64,000 nucleotides of DNA from an uncultured cyanobacterium. GTDB lineage: Bacteria; Cyanobacteriota; Cyanobacteriia; PCC-6307; Cyanobiaceae. The DNA lies in assembly GCA_903917565.1 (NCBI GenBank), contig CAIXBB010000005.1, positions 1-64,000 of the forward strand. The letters are read 5' to 3'. The notes under the pieces are model-generated. The model was not told the DNA's origin, ran no database searches, and worked only from the letters and a program-made list of their open reading frames with translations. How positions within the stretch are numbered: the stretch's first letter is position 1; the number at the start of each line of letters is the position of its first letter. A program made the position numbers and the translations under genes. Positions 21,372 to 31,015 of this stretch are shown here, piece by piece.

Positions 21372-22520
21372 TCAGCCGGCGGCGGGGACCGGGGCGGCCG
21401 ATCCCTGGGCGTCGATGGTGGTCAGGCTGCAGGCCTGGGGATCCCAGAGGATGTAGCTGAAGCAGCCCGGGATGTCGGCCAGCGACAGCCGGCGCACCCC
21501 TTTGAGCAGGTGAGCATTGCGGGCGTGGCAGGCCCGCAGCCGGTAGTTGGGGATCTTGGACGAGAGGTGGTGGATCGCATGGCAGCCGATGTCGGCTGAG
21601 AACCAGTTGAACAGCGGCGGCAGCTCCAGATCGCTGGTACCCTCCAGCACGCCGGTCATCTCGCTCCAGCCGGCGGTGGCGTGGGCATAGGAGCCGGGGA
21701 AGTTGTGCTGGACGAAGAAGATGCAGATGAAGATCGCCGCGGCGCAGGCCATCACCGGGGCGTAGATCGACCAGAACTCCCCGGCACCGAGCCAGTGGGC
21801 CATCAGCCACCAGGAGGCGATCACCGCGATGTTGTTGGCCAGCAGATGGCGGAACTCCCCCTGGGTGTACCAGTGCTTGGAGCGGTAGCTGGCCAGGATC
21901 CTGCCCAGACCCATCGGCTCCGGGCTGCGCAGGCACGCCACGAGGTGGGGGAAGAAGGCACCCAGCCCCAGCAGCAGGGCCACCCGGGGCTTGATCACCA
22001 GATAGAAGAAGCCCCCGGGGAACAGCATCGCCGGGTGGCGCAGCACGCCATAGAAGCGTTGCTGGCCGGGGCTGAGGGCCGCGAAGGCACTGGTGGTGAC
22101 CAGGGCCGACGGTCCCTGGTACTTCTCCCAGTCACCGTTGTGGCGGTGGTGGTAGGCGTGGCCGCGCGACCAGGGGTACTGGGGAATGGCGCTCAGAACC
22201 CCGAGCAGGAAGCCGAACACCTGGTTGGCCCGCCGGCTGCGGAACAGGGAGTCGTGGCCGCAGTCATGCATCAGCGAGAAGCAGCGGGCCAGCAGCAGCA
22301 CCATGACCACCATCGTGGGGATCAGCAGCAGCGGCGCGTTCTTGAGGCTCCAGTCGGCGAGCCACCAGAGGGAGGCGTAGGGAATCACGGTGTTGGCGAT
22401 CTGCCAGGAGCCGCGCAGATCCGAGCTGTCCATGAAGGACTTCAGCTCGAAATCGCCGCGGGTGGGCTGACGGACCGATGCAATATCGGGCAGGGTGGCT
22501 GGGGAGTATCCCTGCGGCAA
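21372..22520 (-). CDS. Membrane fatty-acid desaturase
   Basis: A 382-residue integral membrane desaturase of the acyl-lipid type. Three histidine boxes are present: HDCGH (85-89), HAYHH (121-125) and HAIHH (314-318), which bind the di-iron centre. Several hydrophobic segments surround them. Such enzymes insert double bonds into membrane lipid acyl chains using ferredoxin as donor. The box pattern resembles delta-12 (DesA-like) enzymes, but position specificity cannot be read from sequence. It diverges from the CrtISO-like gene across about 110 bases, where a bidirectional promoter region is likely. Confidence 0.9.
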   Translation of the reverse strand: MPQGYSPATLPDIASVRQPTRGDFELKSFMDSSDLRGSWQIANTVIPYASLWWLADWSLKNAPLLLIPTMVVMVLLLARCFSLMHDCGHDSLFRSRRANQVFGFLLGVLSAIPQYPWSRGHAYHHRHNGDWEKYQGPSALVTTSAFAALSPGQQRFYGVLRHPAMLFPGGFFYLVIKPRVALLLGLGAFFPHLVACLRSPEPMGLGRILASYRSKHWYTQGEFRHLLANNIAVIASWWLMAHWLGAGEFWSIYAPVMACAAAIFICIFFVQHNFPGSYAHATAGWSEMTGVLEGTSDLELPPLFNWFSADIGCHAIHHLSSKIPNYRLRACHARNAHLLKGVRRLSLADIPGCFSYILWDPQACSLTTIDAQGSAAPVPAAG

Positions 22521-22629
22521 TGCAAACCTTTGCTTGATCGGGAGATCCTAGTCAGGCATTTGGCGCGGCGATCGGCTCTCCCACGAAAGGAATCTGCATA
22601 GGATCTGCAGTGGAACTGCTGCACCCCAG

Positions 22630-24171
22630 GTGAGCGACCTGATCGTCGTGGGCAGTGGCCTTGGCGGCCTGTGTGCCGGCGCCATGGCCGCCCGCCATGG
22701 GCTTGAGGTCGTGGTGCTCGAGGCCCACACCACCCCTGGCGGCGCCGCCCACGGCTTTCGGCGCGGACCCTTTCACTTCGAGTCCGGTCCGTCGCTCTGG
22801 AGCGGCCTGGGGCGGTGGCCCAGCACCAACCCGCTGGCCCAGGTGCTGCGGGCGGTGGGGGAAACCCTGCCCGTGGCCACCTACCACGACTGGGGCCTGC
22901 TGCTGCCCGAGGGAGCGCTGCGGGTCGGGGTGGGGCAGGCTCCCTTCCTGGCCCTGCTGCGCGAGCTGCGCGGCCCGGCGGTGGCCGCCGAATGGGAGCG
23001 CTTCCTGACAGCCCTGAAGCCCAGCTGCGATGCGGCACGCTCCCTTCCCCTGCTGGCCCTGCGGTCCGGGGCGGGTCTGGCCACCACCCTCGGCGGTGGG
23101 AACGCCCTGCGCCTGCTCGGCCAGGCGGGGCGGCTGGCCAGCCTGGGGGGAGCCTTCGGGCCGATCGCCCGCCGCCACCTCAGCGACCCGTTCCTGCTCC
23201 ACTGGGTCGAGCTGCTCTGCTTCCTGATCTCGGGCCTGACCATGGACCAGACCAGCGCCGCCGCCATGGCGACACTGTTCGGCGAATGGTTCGAACCCGA
23301 CGCCTGCCTCGAGTACCCCATCGGCGGCAGTGGGGCCGTGGCGGCGGCCCTGGTGCGCGCTCTGGAGCGCCACGGCGGCCAGTTGCGCACCGAAGCGCCG
23401 GTGGCGGAGATCCTGGTGGAACGCGGTCGGGCAGTGGGCGTCCAGCTCGAGAACGGCGAGCGCCTGGAGGCGCGGCGGGGGGTGATCGCCAACACCAGCC
23501 CCTGGGATCTGCTCCACCTGCTGCCGGAGGCGGCACTGCCCACCCGCTGGCGGCGGCGCCAGGCGGCCACCCTGGCCTGCGCCAGCTTCCTGCACTGGCA
23601 CCTGGCCCTGCGGGGCGACGACCTGGGCCACCTGCCGGTCCACCACGTGTGGGTGGGCGACTGGCAACGGGCTATCGGGGCGGAACGCAACATGGTGGTG
23701 CTCTCGATGCCCTCCCGTCTCGACCCCAGCTGCGCCCCACCGGGCCACCAGGTGCTGCACGGCTACACACCGGCCAACGAGCCATGGGAGCTTTGGCAGG
23801 GGCTGGAGCGGGGCAGCGCCGCCTATGACGCCCTCAAGAACGAACGCTGCGCCGTCTTCGGCGAGGTGTTCTCCCAAGTGCTGCCCGACTGGCGGGAGCG
23901 AGTGGTGATCGAACTGCAGGGCACCCCCCTCAGCCACCGCCACTACCTGCGGATCCACCAGGGCAGCTATGGCCCGGCCTGGCCGGCCGGCGGCGGCCCC
24001 TTCCCCAGCGGCACCACCCCGATCGAGGCATTGGTGCTCTGCGGCGCCGGCGTGTTCCCGGGCATCGGTGTGCCCCCGGTGGCGGTGAGCGGGGCCATGG
24101 CTGCCCACCGCTTCGTCAGCGCCCGGCAACAACGGCAACTCCTGAACGAGATAGGCCTGACGGACCTCTGA
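22630..24171 (+). CDS. CrtISO-like FAD-dependent oxidoreductase
   Basis: The 513-residue protein begins at GTG 22630 and has the N-terminal FAD motif VVGSGLGGLCAG followed by EAHTTPGGAAHGF. YPIGGSGAVAAAL and the C-terminal GAGVFPGIGVPPVA resemble the phytoene-desaturase/carotenoid-isomerase superfamily. CrtH/CrtISO isomerises cis-carotenoids; whether this one is a true isomerase or a paralogue acting on another isoprenoid cannot be decided. It is divergent from the desaturase and convergent with the DUF2721 gene, with 31 bases between stops. Confidence 0.78.
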   Translation: MSDLIVVGSGLGGLCAGAMAARHGLEVVVLEAHTTPGGAAHGFRRGPFHFESGPSLWSGLGRWPSTNPLAQVLRAVGETLPVATYHDWGLLLPEGALRVGVGQAPFLALLRELRGPAVAAEWERFLTALKPSCDAARSLPLLALRSGAGLATTLGGGNALRLLGQAGRLASLGGAFGPIARRHLSDPFLLHWVELLCFLISGLTMDQTSAAAMATLFGEWFEPDACLEYPIGGSGAVAAALVRALERHGGQLRTEAPVAEILVERGRAVGVQLENGERLEARRGVIANTSPWDLLHLLPEAALPTRWRRRQAATLACASFLHWHLALRGDDLGHLPVHHVWVGDWQRAIGAERNMVVLSMPSRLDPSCAPPGHQVLHGYTPANEPWELWQGLERGSAAYDALKNERCAVFGEVFSQVLPDWRERVVIELQGTPLSHRHYLRIHQGSYGPAWPAGGGPFPSGTTPIEALVLCGAGVFPGIGVPPVAVSGAMAAHRFVSARQQRQLLNEIGLTDL

Positions 24172-24202
24172 AGCGGGGACGGCGCCATGCCGCCGCCAGC
24201 GC

Positions 24203-24676
24203 TCAGAAGCGGCGCAGGGCCTGGTTGCCCAGCTGCACCTCGCGCAGCAGCAGCAGAACCGCCGTCATCAGCGAACCCATCGCCAGCACGAACAGCAGGG
24301 CCACCAGGGGGGTCAGGTCGATCGTGGCCAGGGTGCTGAGGAACAGCACCATCACCACCGTCGCCACCAACAGGAAGCTGGTGGTGGCAGAAGCGAAGGC
24401 CGCCGAGGCCAGGGTCATTCGGCGGCGGTGCAGCAGCAGTTCCCCCTGCAGTTCCCGCTCCTGGGCCACGCTGGCGGCCGGATCCAGGGCCTTGATCACC
24501 CGGGCCCGGTCAATGATGCGTGACAGGCGGGTGGTGATCACCCCCAGCAGGCCACTGATGCCCGCCAGCAGGAACACCGGTGTGACCGCCAGCCGGATCG
24601 TCTCTGCCAGTCCCACGGAGTTCGGGTTGGCCTCCAGCAGGATCAGCGGCAAGGATCCACAGCACGCGGCAAGCAA
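24203..24676 (-). CDS. DUF2721-family membrane protein
   Basis: The product is about 157 residues if TTG 24676 is used, with three hydrophobic segments and the basic ISGLLGVITTRLSRIIDRAR stretch typical of DUF2721. Function is unknown. The frame stays open to 24739, but that would cover the start of the divergent osmC-like gene at 24732, so a later start is more plausible. GTG 24616 would give a shorter form that begins just before AETIRLAVTP, where family members commonly start. Confidence 0.7.
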   Translation of the reverse strand: MLAACCGSLPLILLEANPNSVGLAETIRLAVTPVFLLAGISGLLGVITTRLSRIIDRARVIKALDPAASVAQERELQGELLLHRRRMTLASAAFASATTSFLLVATVVMVLFLSTLATIDLTPLVALLFVLAMGSLMTAVLLLLREVQLGNQALRRF

Positions 24677-24731
24677 TTTAGGGCGACGGCCCCTGCCAGC
24701 CTGCTGCTGCCTTCGACTCCCACCGCCCGCC

Positions 24732-25148
24732 ATGACCACGATCGTCTGCCGCTACGAAGGAGCCCTGCGCTGCGCGGCGGAGCACGCCGCCTCCGGGTCG
24801 CGGTTGATCACCGATGCCCCCGTCGACAACCAGGGCAAGGGGGAGGCGTTCTCCCCCACCGACCTGGTGGGCACGGCCCTGGCCACCTGCCTGCTGACGG
24901 TGATGGGGATCGTGGCCGAACGCCAGGGCCTCTCCCTGGAGGGCGCCTCGGTGCGGCTGGAGAAGGGCATGAGCCAGAGCGGCAAGCGCCGCATCGCCAT
25001 GCTGGAGGCCTGGATCGACCTGCCGGCCGGCCTCGGGGACCAGCAGCGGGAGGTACTGATCCGCGCCGGCGAGGGCTGCCCTGTGAAGGTCAGCCTGGAA
25101 GGCTGCGTGCCGATACGGCTTCACTGGACTCCGGCGGCGGCGGACTGA
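24732..25148 (+). CDS. OsmC-family protein
   Basis: A 138-residue member of the OsmC/Ohr family. It has the first cysteine in the long central helix (LATCLLTVMGIV) and a second in GCPVKVSL; in the family this pair reduces organic or lipid hydroperoxides by thiol chemistry. The fold pattern TDAPVDNQGKGEAFSPTDLVGTALATC is typical. It is cytoplasmic. Its last 59 bases overlap the 3' end of the convergent unknown gene at 25090-25767. Confidence 0.88.
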   Translation: MTTIVCRYEGALRCAAEHAASGSRLITDAPVDNQGKGEAFSPTDLVGTALATCLLTVMGIVAERQGLSLEGASVRLEKGMSQSGKRRIAMLEAWIDLPAGLGDQQREVLIRAGEGCPVKVSLEGCVPIRLHWTPAAAD

Positions 25149-25767
25149 GGGTGACCCCCACCTCCAGCTGCTCCAGCGGGGCGGCGGGATCCACCGGCAC
25201 CAGGAGCACCATGGTGCTGGCGGCGGGCCGGGTGCCGGGCTGCTCCTGAAGGATCTCCAGGGCCACCATCGTCTTGCGCCACTGCAGGATCTTTCCCTCC
25301 AGCAGCGCCACGAAGTCGTCGCAGGTCCAGCGGGCCCCCTCCCCCCGGCAGGGGTAGCGCTCCAGCACGTCGAGGATGTCCATCTCCCGCAGCGGCGCCG
25401 CGTCGGCCGGATCCCACACCAGCAGGTAGTTGCCGTCGAGGGCATTGGCCTCCAGCAGACTCGCCTCACTGGCCAGCAGGGTGTCGAGGGCCATCTCGTC
25501 GTCATCCCGCTCGATGGCGGTGAGCAGGGCCTCCAGCACCAGCTGGGTGTCGTCGTCGAGCTGGGCGCAATGGACCGTGAGCAGGCCCGTCACCGCCAGC
25601 TCGATCTCCCCGAGCGGCAGCACCATGGTCAGGGCCCGCAGGATCGCGCTGAGCACGTCACCGGCTTCCCCGTCGCTGGGCTGGTCGTCCAGCACCAGAT
25701 CGGGGTCGGACATGAACCGTTCGATGGCCGCGAGCACCAGGGCCTGCTCCGGAGAAGGGGGATGCAT
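25090..25767 (-). CDS. Unknown acidic protein, convergent with osmC
   Basis: The product is about 225 residues from ATG 25767 (MHPPSPEQAL). I do not recognise it. The first 120 residues are strongly acidic and helical (FMSDPDLVLDDQPSDGEAGDVLSAIL, IERDDDEMALDTLL), and the C-terminal half is beta-rich (RWTCDDFVALLEGKILQWRKTMVALEIL). No membrane segment or signal is evident. ATG 25800 is a longer alternative. It is divergent from the M32 carboxypeptidase and overlaps osmC at its 3' end. Confidence 0.6.
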   Translation of the reverse strand: MHPPSPEQALVLAAIERFMSDPDLVLDDQPSDGEAGDVLSAILRALTMVLPLGEIELAVTGLLTVHCAQLDDDTQLVLEALLTAIERDDDEMALDTLLASEASLLEANALDGNYLLVWDPADAAPLREMDILDVLERYPCRGEGARWTCDDFVALLEGKILQWRKTMVALEILQEQPGTRPAASTMVLLVPVDPAAPLEQLEVGVTLSPPPPESSEAVSARSLPG

Positions 25768-25913
25768 CGATCCGGCGGAGAGAAGGTGTGGCTCCACCAT
25801 GGCGCCGCCAGCGTCAGGCCGGTGCATGCGTTGTGCGATCCACAGCGGGGCTCCGTCAGGGGGCCACCGGCTCCCTCCGGCGCCATGCTGGCCCCAGCGG
25901 ATTGAACGACCCC

Positions 25914-27440
25914 ATGCCTGCAACGGCACCGGCCTTTGACCAGCTCCAGCGGCACCTGCACACCACCCGCCTGCTGGGCTCGATCAACAGCACCCTCTAC
26001 TACGACCAGAACACAGTGATGCCCTCCGCCGGTGCCGCCTGGCGCGGCGAGCAACTGGCCCTGCTGGCGGCCCAGCTGCACGAACGCCAGAGCAATGCGG
26101 CCTACGCCGATCTGGTGGCCGCCGCCGAAGCCGAGCTCGAGGCGGACACGGCGCCGCAGCGGCACCGCAACCTGCAGCTGCTGCGCCTGGAGCTGGACCG
26201 CCAGTGCTGCCTCGATCCGGCCTTGGTCTCCGCCCTGGCCCGGGCCCAGTCGCGAGGCAATGCCGTCTGGCAGCAGGCCAGGGCGGCCAACGACGTCTCC
26301 GCCTTCGCGCCGGCGCTGCGGGAGTTGATCGAGCTGCGCCGTGAGCAGGCCGCCCAGCTGGCGGCGGCCGAGCCCGTGGCCCGCAGCCCCTGGGAAATCC
26401 TGGCCCAGCCCTTCGAGCCCGACATCAGCAAGGCGCGGCTCCAGGAGCTGTTCACGCCCCTGGCGGCGGAGCTGCCCGGCCTGCTGGAGCAGGTGGCGGC
26501 CGCGCCTGCAGCCAGCCAGCCGCAGGCGTTCGACCTGCCGGAGGGCCTGCAGGAGAGCCTCTGCGCCGAGCTGCTCGACGGCTGGGGCTACGACGCTCGA
26601 CGCTGCCAGCGCTCCCGCTCCGCCCACCCCTTCTCCTGCACCGTGGGCCCCGAGGACTTCCGCATCACCACCCGCGTCGTGCGCGGCCAGCCGCTCTCGG
26701 CCTTCCTGGCCACCGCCCATGAATGGGGCCACTCCCTCTACGAGCAGGGCCTGCCCCGCAGCGACGACCATTTCTTCCCCTGGCCCCTGGGGGAGGCCAC
26801 CTCGATGGGGGTTCATGAATCCCAGTCCCTGTTCTGGGAGTGTCGGGTGGCCCGCAGCCGGGCCTTCGCCGAGCGTTGGCATCCCCGCTTCCGCACCGGC
26901 CTGGGGTCCGATCCCTGGGGCGGTGCCCAGGGGTTCTGGCGGGCCTTCAACCCGCTGCGGCCGGGCCTGATCCGGGTGGAAGCCGACGAACTCAGCTACT
27001 GCCTGCACATCGTGCTGCGGTTCGAGCTGGAGCTGGCGCTGCTGGAGCAGGAGATGCCGGTGGAGGAGTTGCCCGGGGAGTGGAACCGGCGCTTGAAGGA
27101 CCTGCTGGGCCTGGTGCCACGGACGGACGCCGAAGGCTGCCTGCAGGACATCCACTGGGCCGAGGGCCTGTTCGGCTATTTCCCCTCCTACGCCCTGGGC
27201 CATCTGATCAGCGCCCAGATCTCGGAGGCCCTGGAGCAGGAGATCGGGCCGATCGAGACCCTGGTCGCTGCTGGCCAGGAGTCCGCCCTGCAGGACTGGC
27301 TCGCCAGGGCCATCTGGCCCCTGGGCCGATCGGTCAACGCCGAGCAGCTGGTCCACCAGGTCACGGGCCGACCGCTGAGTGCCCAACCCTTCCTGACCTA
27401 CCTCCGAGCCAAGATGAGCCAGCTGAGCGGCGGGTCCTGA
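25914..27440 (+). CDS. M32-family metallocarboxypeptidase
   Basis: A 508-residue enzyme of peptidase family M32 (thermostable carboxypeptidase Taq type). The zinc site is HEWGH, in FLATAHEWGHSLYEQGLPR, with the family blocks SINSTLYYDQNTVMPSAG near the N-terminus, HPFSCTVGPEDFRITTR and the MGVHESQSLFWE helix carrying a third ligand Glu. It removes C-terminal residues from peptides, probably in the cytoplasm because no signal is present. ATG 25914 fits the domain start; upstream codons look like leader sequence. Confidence 0.93.
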   Translation: MPATAPAFDQLQRHLHTTRLLGSINSTLYYDQNTVMPSAGAAWRGEQLALLAAQLHERQSNAAYADLVAAAEAELEADTAPQRHRNLQLLRLELDRQCCLDPALVSALARAQSRGNAVWQQARAANDVSAFAPALRELIELRREQAAQLAAAEPVARSPWEILAQPFEPDISKARLQELFTPLAAELPGLLEQVAAAPAASQPQAFDLPEGLQESLCAELLDGWGYDARRCQRSRSAHPFSCTVGPEDFRITTRVVRGQPLSAFLATAHEWGHSLYEQGLPRSDDHFFPWPLGEATSMGVHESQSLFWECRVARSRAFAERWHPRFRTGLGSDPWGGAQGFWRAFNPLRPGLIRVEADELSYCLHIVLRFELELALLEQEMPVEELPGEWNRRLKDLLGLVPRTDAEGCLQDIHWAEGLFGYFPSYALGHLISAQISEALEQEIGPIETLVAAGQESALQDWLARAIWPLGRSVNAEQLVHQVTGRPLSAQPFLTYLRAKMSQLSGGS

Positions 27441-27494
27441 ACCGGGTCTGCCAGTGCCCGCTGCCTAAGATGCCGCCGCAGGAAAGCACCCACC

Positions 27495-28082
27495 ATGGCG
27501 AACATCGACCACGCCCCCAGCCGCACCATGCTCAACCTGCTGCATGTGCTGCCGGCCTTCGCCGATGAGGCCGAGCTGCGCCTCAACGCCATCGTGGAGC
27601 TCAACTCGAACACGATCAACAAGTACGAGCTGATCACCGAAACCGGCCACCTGAAGCTCGATCGGGTGGGCTACTCCTCCCTGGCCTACCCCTTCGCCTA
27701 CGGCTGCATTCCCCGCACCTGGGACGAGGACGGTGATCCCCTCGACATCGAGATCGTCGGCGTGACCGAGCCCCTGGTGCCCGGCAGTCTGGTGGAGGCC
27801 CGGATCATCGGCATCATGTGTTTCGACGATGGCGGCGAGGTGGACGACAAGGTGATCGCCGTGCTGGCCGACGACAAGCGCATGGATCACATCACCAGCT
27901 ACACCCAGCTGGGGGACCACTGGCTCAAGGAAACCCAGTACTACTGGGAGCACTACAAGGACCTCAAGAAGCCCGGCACCTGCAAGGTCAACGGATTTCA
28001 CGACAACGGCGAAGCCGTTCGCATCATCAAGGAATGCGAAGATCGCTATCTTTCCGTCATCGACTCCCGTCTGGTCGGCTGA
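27495..28082 (+). CDS. ppa: Inorganic pyrophosphatase
   Basis: The 195-residue soluble family I pyrophosphatase hydrolyses PPi to two phosphates and pulls biosynthetic reactions forward. The signature is DGDPLDIEIVG, with preceding INKYE, KLDR, YPFAYGCIPRT and VDDKVIAV, all parts of the metal and phosphate site. The length fits the cyanobacterial form. It is 54 bases downstream of the M32 carboxypeptidase and may be cotranscribed. Confidence 0.95.
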   Translation: MANIDHAPSRTMLNLLHVLPAFADEAELRLNAIVELNSNTINKYELITETGHLKLDRVGYSSLAYPFAYGCIPRTWDEDGDPLDIEIVGVTEPLVPGSLVEARIIGIMCFDDGGEVDDKVIAVLADDKRMDHITSYTQLGDHWLKETQYYWEHYKDLKKPGTCKVNGFHDNGEAVRIIKECEDRYLSVIDSRLVG

Positions 28083-28131
28083 CGTTCCTCGCCACTCCCG
28101 CCGGGCCTCCCCACCCGATTCCGTTCCAGCC

Positions 28132-28701
28132 ATGTCGCGTTCCCTCTTCCTTGCCCTGCTTCTGACGACCGGCGGGGGAGCCGCATTGGCGTCAGGGGCC
28201 CCGCTCATCGAGGCCCCCGTTCAGGCTCCTCCCACCACCACCGCCCCAGCCATCACCACCCCAGGCAGCGCGGCTCCGGCAACAGCCACCGTGACGAGCA
28301 CCCGTGAAATCGTGCTCGAACTCGGCAAGCGCACCATCAGCCTGCGGGACAACGGCAAGGTGCTGGGCAGCTGGCCCGTGGCCATCGGTGATTCCGAGAA
28401 CCCCACACCCACCGGCCGCTTCAAGGTCCGCAACAAGGTTGTCAATCCCCAGTACCAGAGCACAAAGAGCGGCAAGAACAACCCCAACATCGGACCCAAT
28501 GGCCCCCTCGGGGATCGGTGGATCGGCTTTCACGCCACCACCAAGGACCAGTTCGGCATCCATGGCACCCCTGCGGCCTGGGCCTGGGCCGTGAACCAGA
28601 GGGCGGCGGTCACCCATGGCTGTGTCCGGATGCTCACCCCCCACGTGCGTGCCCTGTTCGACCAGGTGGAGCTCGGAACGCCGGTGGTTGTCAAACCCTG
28701 A
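28132..28701 (+). CDS. L,D-transpeptidase (YkuD domain)
   Basis: A 189-residue exported protein with an N-terminal signal (LFLALLLTTGGGAALASG, cleavage near residue 22), an Ala/Thr/Pro-rich linker (about 25-55), and a YkuD catalytic domain. The active-site motif is HGTP...THGCVRM, with the nucleophilic Cys at about residue 164. These enzymes make 3-3 peptide cross-links or attach proteins to peptidoglycan. It lies 49 bases after ppa on the same strand. Confidence 0.92.
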   Translation: MSRSLFLALLLTTGGGAALASGAPLIEAPVQAPPTTTAPAITTPGSAAPATATVTSTREIVLELGKRTISLRDNGKVLGSWPVAIGDSENPTPTGRFKVRNKVVNPQYQSTKSGKNNPNIGPNGPLGDRWIGFHATTKDQFGIHGTPAAWAWAVNQRAAVTHGCVRMLTPHVRALFDQVELGTPVVVKP

Positions 28702-28859
28702 ATTCCGCAGGGCGATCCCGCAGAAATGAACAACGACCGAAGAGATTCTGGATATTGGTCAAGAAGGGTCTGATGTCTGGGTGCTAACACCTAATCTCAA
28801 AAGACCGATCCCGAGCGGCACCCTCACCAGCCGCCCCTTCGAAACCGCTGTTGCCTCCC

Positions 28860-29030
28860 ATGTTCGATTCCAGCAACCAACCCACCACCGACCAGCTGAA
28901 CAGCACGTCGCTCAAGTGGGGCAACGATGGTGAGCTCTCCGAACTCGACCTCCAGCGCATCCTCGGGCTGCTCTCTCAGGTCGATCCTGTCGCCGAGGCC
29001 CTCATGGAAGGCCGCTCCGACGCCGCCTGA
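28860..29030 (+). CDS. 56-residue protein of unknown function
   Basis: A short reading frame from ATG 28860 to TGA 29028. The product (MFDSSNQPTTDQLNST...) has a polar N-terminal half and an amphipathic C-terminal helix ([22 protein letters not shown]) ending in EGRSDAA. No homologue is recognised. It is separated from the L,D-transpeptidase by about 158 bases and overlaps the CLC gene 3' end by 55 bases in convergent orientation. The helical, non-repetitive composition argues for a real small protein, but it is below usual gene-calling length. Confidence 0.45.
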   Translation: MFDSSNQPTTDQLNSTSLKWGNDGELSELDLQRILGLLSQVDPVAEALMEGRSDAA

Positions 29031-31015
29031 AAACGGCGCGCCTGGGCCCTGGCCATACCGTCGCGGCTGGCAACTCCCCGCAACAGGGTCACGGGAAGAC
29101 CACCCGCTGGCAACCCATGGGGCAGGTGATCACCGGATCCTCCCTCCAGCTCGAAGATCGGCACCTGCCGCAGACCATTGGGTCTGAGCTGATCTTCGAG
29201 CCGATCGAGGTTCACCCCCATCGGCAACCACACCAGGTCGGTTCGGACGCAGTCCGCCAGGCCCAGGGCTTCCTGGTGCTTGAGTTCGGAGGAAAGGCCG
29301 CGCTGCAGGTCTCCGATCGTCACCAGTCCAAGGACCTGGCCGGCCTTCTCCACCAGCAGGCAGTGGCCATGGCTGTCAATCAGCCTGGCCAGGGCGGCTG
29401 AGGCCGCCATGGCTGCCGGCAGCACCAGGGGCGCCTCCGGTTCGAAGGCTTCTTCCACCCCGATGCCTGCCAGCTGGCCGCGGCGCCGTTCCTCAAGGGG
29501 ATCGGGGCCCATCAGGCCGGGATCGTGGATGCCCTGCCAGCGCTCCACCAGGGCGGCGCTGAGGCCAGCGGCCGCCATCAGCGGCAGTACGATGCGGATG
29601 TCGCGGGTGAGCTCGAACAGCAGCAGCAACGCGGTGAGCGGCGCCCTGGCACTGCCGGCCAGCACCGCCGCCATGCCGACCATGGCGTAGGCCGGAGGTT
29701 CGGCCACCGGCAGGTTCAGGCCGCCGCTGCCCAGGGCCTGGCCGTAGCAGTTGCCGAGCACGGCTCCCAGGAAGAGGGAGGGAGCGAAGCCCCCGCCCAC
29801 GAAGCCGGTGGCGTTGCTGACGGTGGTGGCCACCAGCTTCACACCGATCAGGGCCACCAGGGTGAGCAGGGGGATGCCGCCGTCCCGACCAAGCAGCGCT
29901 TCGATCGTGTCGTAACCGACGCCCAGCACCTGGGGAAACACCAGGGCCATGGCCCCGAGCGCCGCCCCCCCCAGGGCCGTGGGCATCCCCGGCGGCAGCC
30001 GCCGCACCACGGACTGGACCCGTTCGCCACGGCCAGCCGCCAGCAGCCTGATCAGCAGCCACGACATCAGGCTGGCCAGCAGGCCCAGCCCCAGGTAGAG
30101 GGGGAGCTCCAGGGGCGAGCGCACCTCGTAGGCGGGCAGGCGCAGGATCGGCGTGTCACCGAGGCAAAGCTGGGTGACAAGGGCAGACGCGACCGCCGCC
30201 ACCAGCACCGCCCGCAGACTGGGGCGTCCTGGAATGGCGCTGTAGCTGCCCTCGAAGGCGAAGAACACCCCGGCGATCGGAGCCTTGAAACCGGCCGCCA
30301 GGCCCGCCGCCACCCCTGCCCCCACCAGCGCCTTCTGGGCCTGGGGGGAAAGACGTCCCTTGAGGGCCACCCAGAGGCCGATGTTGCCACCGCCCTCCAC
30401 GCTCGGGCCCTCCGGCCCGAGGGAGGCGCCGCTGCCCAGACTGAGGGACGCCGCCACCAGCCGCAGCCAGGGCAGGCGTGGCTCCCCGCCCTGGCTGCCG
30501 TCTGCGATCGCCATCAGGCTCGACAGACCCGGGCCGATGCTGCCGGCCACATGACGCAGCAGGCCCACAGCCAGACCGCCCAGGGTCGGCACCACCACCA
30601 CCGGCCAGAGGGCGAGCCAGTCGGGCGGGGTGGGCAGGCTGATGGGCGTTGGTTCGGGAGGCGGGGGCGGTGCCGCCGCCAACAGGCCAATGCCATCGAG
30701 CCCGAGCTGGAGCAGGGCCTTGAGGGGGGTGCCGCCATCGGCCGCCAGGGGCGGCAGGTCGATCTGTGGCAGGTCGGCGGGGGTGGCGGGGGAGGAGCGC
30801 CCGATCACAAGCAGGCCCTCCACGAAGGGGCCGAACAGAAAATTGTTGATGAACCCCAGCAACTCATGGAACGCCACCACCGCCAGGCCGGTGAGGGTGC
30901 CGACCAAGGCCGCCCAGGCCAGCAGGTTCCACTGGAAGGGAAGGCCGCGCAGGTCGGCCTCAGGCCCTGGAGCCCGGTGGCCGTTGGCCTCAGCTTCCGG
31001 GGCGGACGGTGGCAA
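28976..31015 (-). CDS. CLC-type chloride channel/antiporter with CBS domains
   Basis: A protein of up to 679 residues. The N-terminal part has about ten membrane helices with the CLC selectivity sequences [14 protein letters not shown] (including the gating Glu) and [15 protein letters not shown]. The last 200 residues hold tandem CBS units, one around [22 protein letters not shown] and another around [12 protein letters not shown], usually sensors of adenine nucleotides. The start is TTG 31015, inside the hemC 3' end (26 base overlap), so translational coupling to hemC is likely. The 3' end overlaps the small 28860 gene. Confidence 0.9.
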   Translation of the reverse strand: MPPSAPEAEANGHRAPGPEADLRGLPFQWNLLAWAALVGTLTGLAVVAFHELLGFINNFLFGPFVEGLLVIGRSSPATPADLPQIDLPPLAADGGTPLKALLQLGLDGIGLLAAAPPPPPEPTPISLPTPPDWLALWPVVVVPTLGGLAVGLLRHVAGSIGPGLSSLMAIADGSQGGEPRLPWLRLVAASLSLGSGASLGPEGPSVEGGGNIGLWVALKGRLSPQAQKALVGAGVAAGLAAGFKAPIAGVFFAFEGSYSAIPGRPSLRAVLVAAVASALVTQLCLGDTPILRLPAYEVRSPLELPLYLGLGLLASLMSWLLIRLLAAGRGERVQSVVRRLPPGMPTALGGAALGAMALVFPQVLGVGYDTIEALLGRDGGIPLLTLVALIGVKLVATTVSNATGFVGGGFAPSLFLGAVLGNCYGQALGSGGLNLPVAEPPAYAMVGMAAVLAGSARAPLTALLLLFELTRDIRIVLPLMAAAGLSAALVERWQGIHDPGLMGPDPLEERRRGQLAGIGVEEAFEPEAPLVLPAAMAASAALARLIDSHGHCLLVEKAGQVLGLVTIGDLQRGLSSELKHQEALGLADCVRTDLVWLPMGVNLDRLEDQLRPNGLRQVPIFELEGGSGDHLPHGLPAGGLPVTLLRGVASRDGMARAQARRFQAASERPSMRASATGST

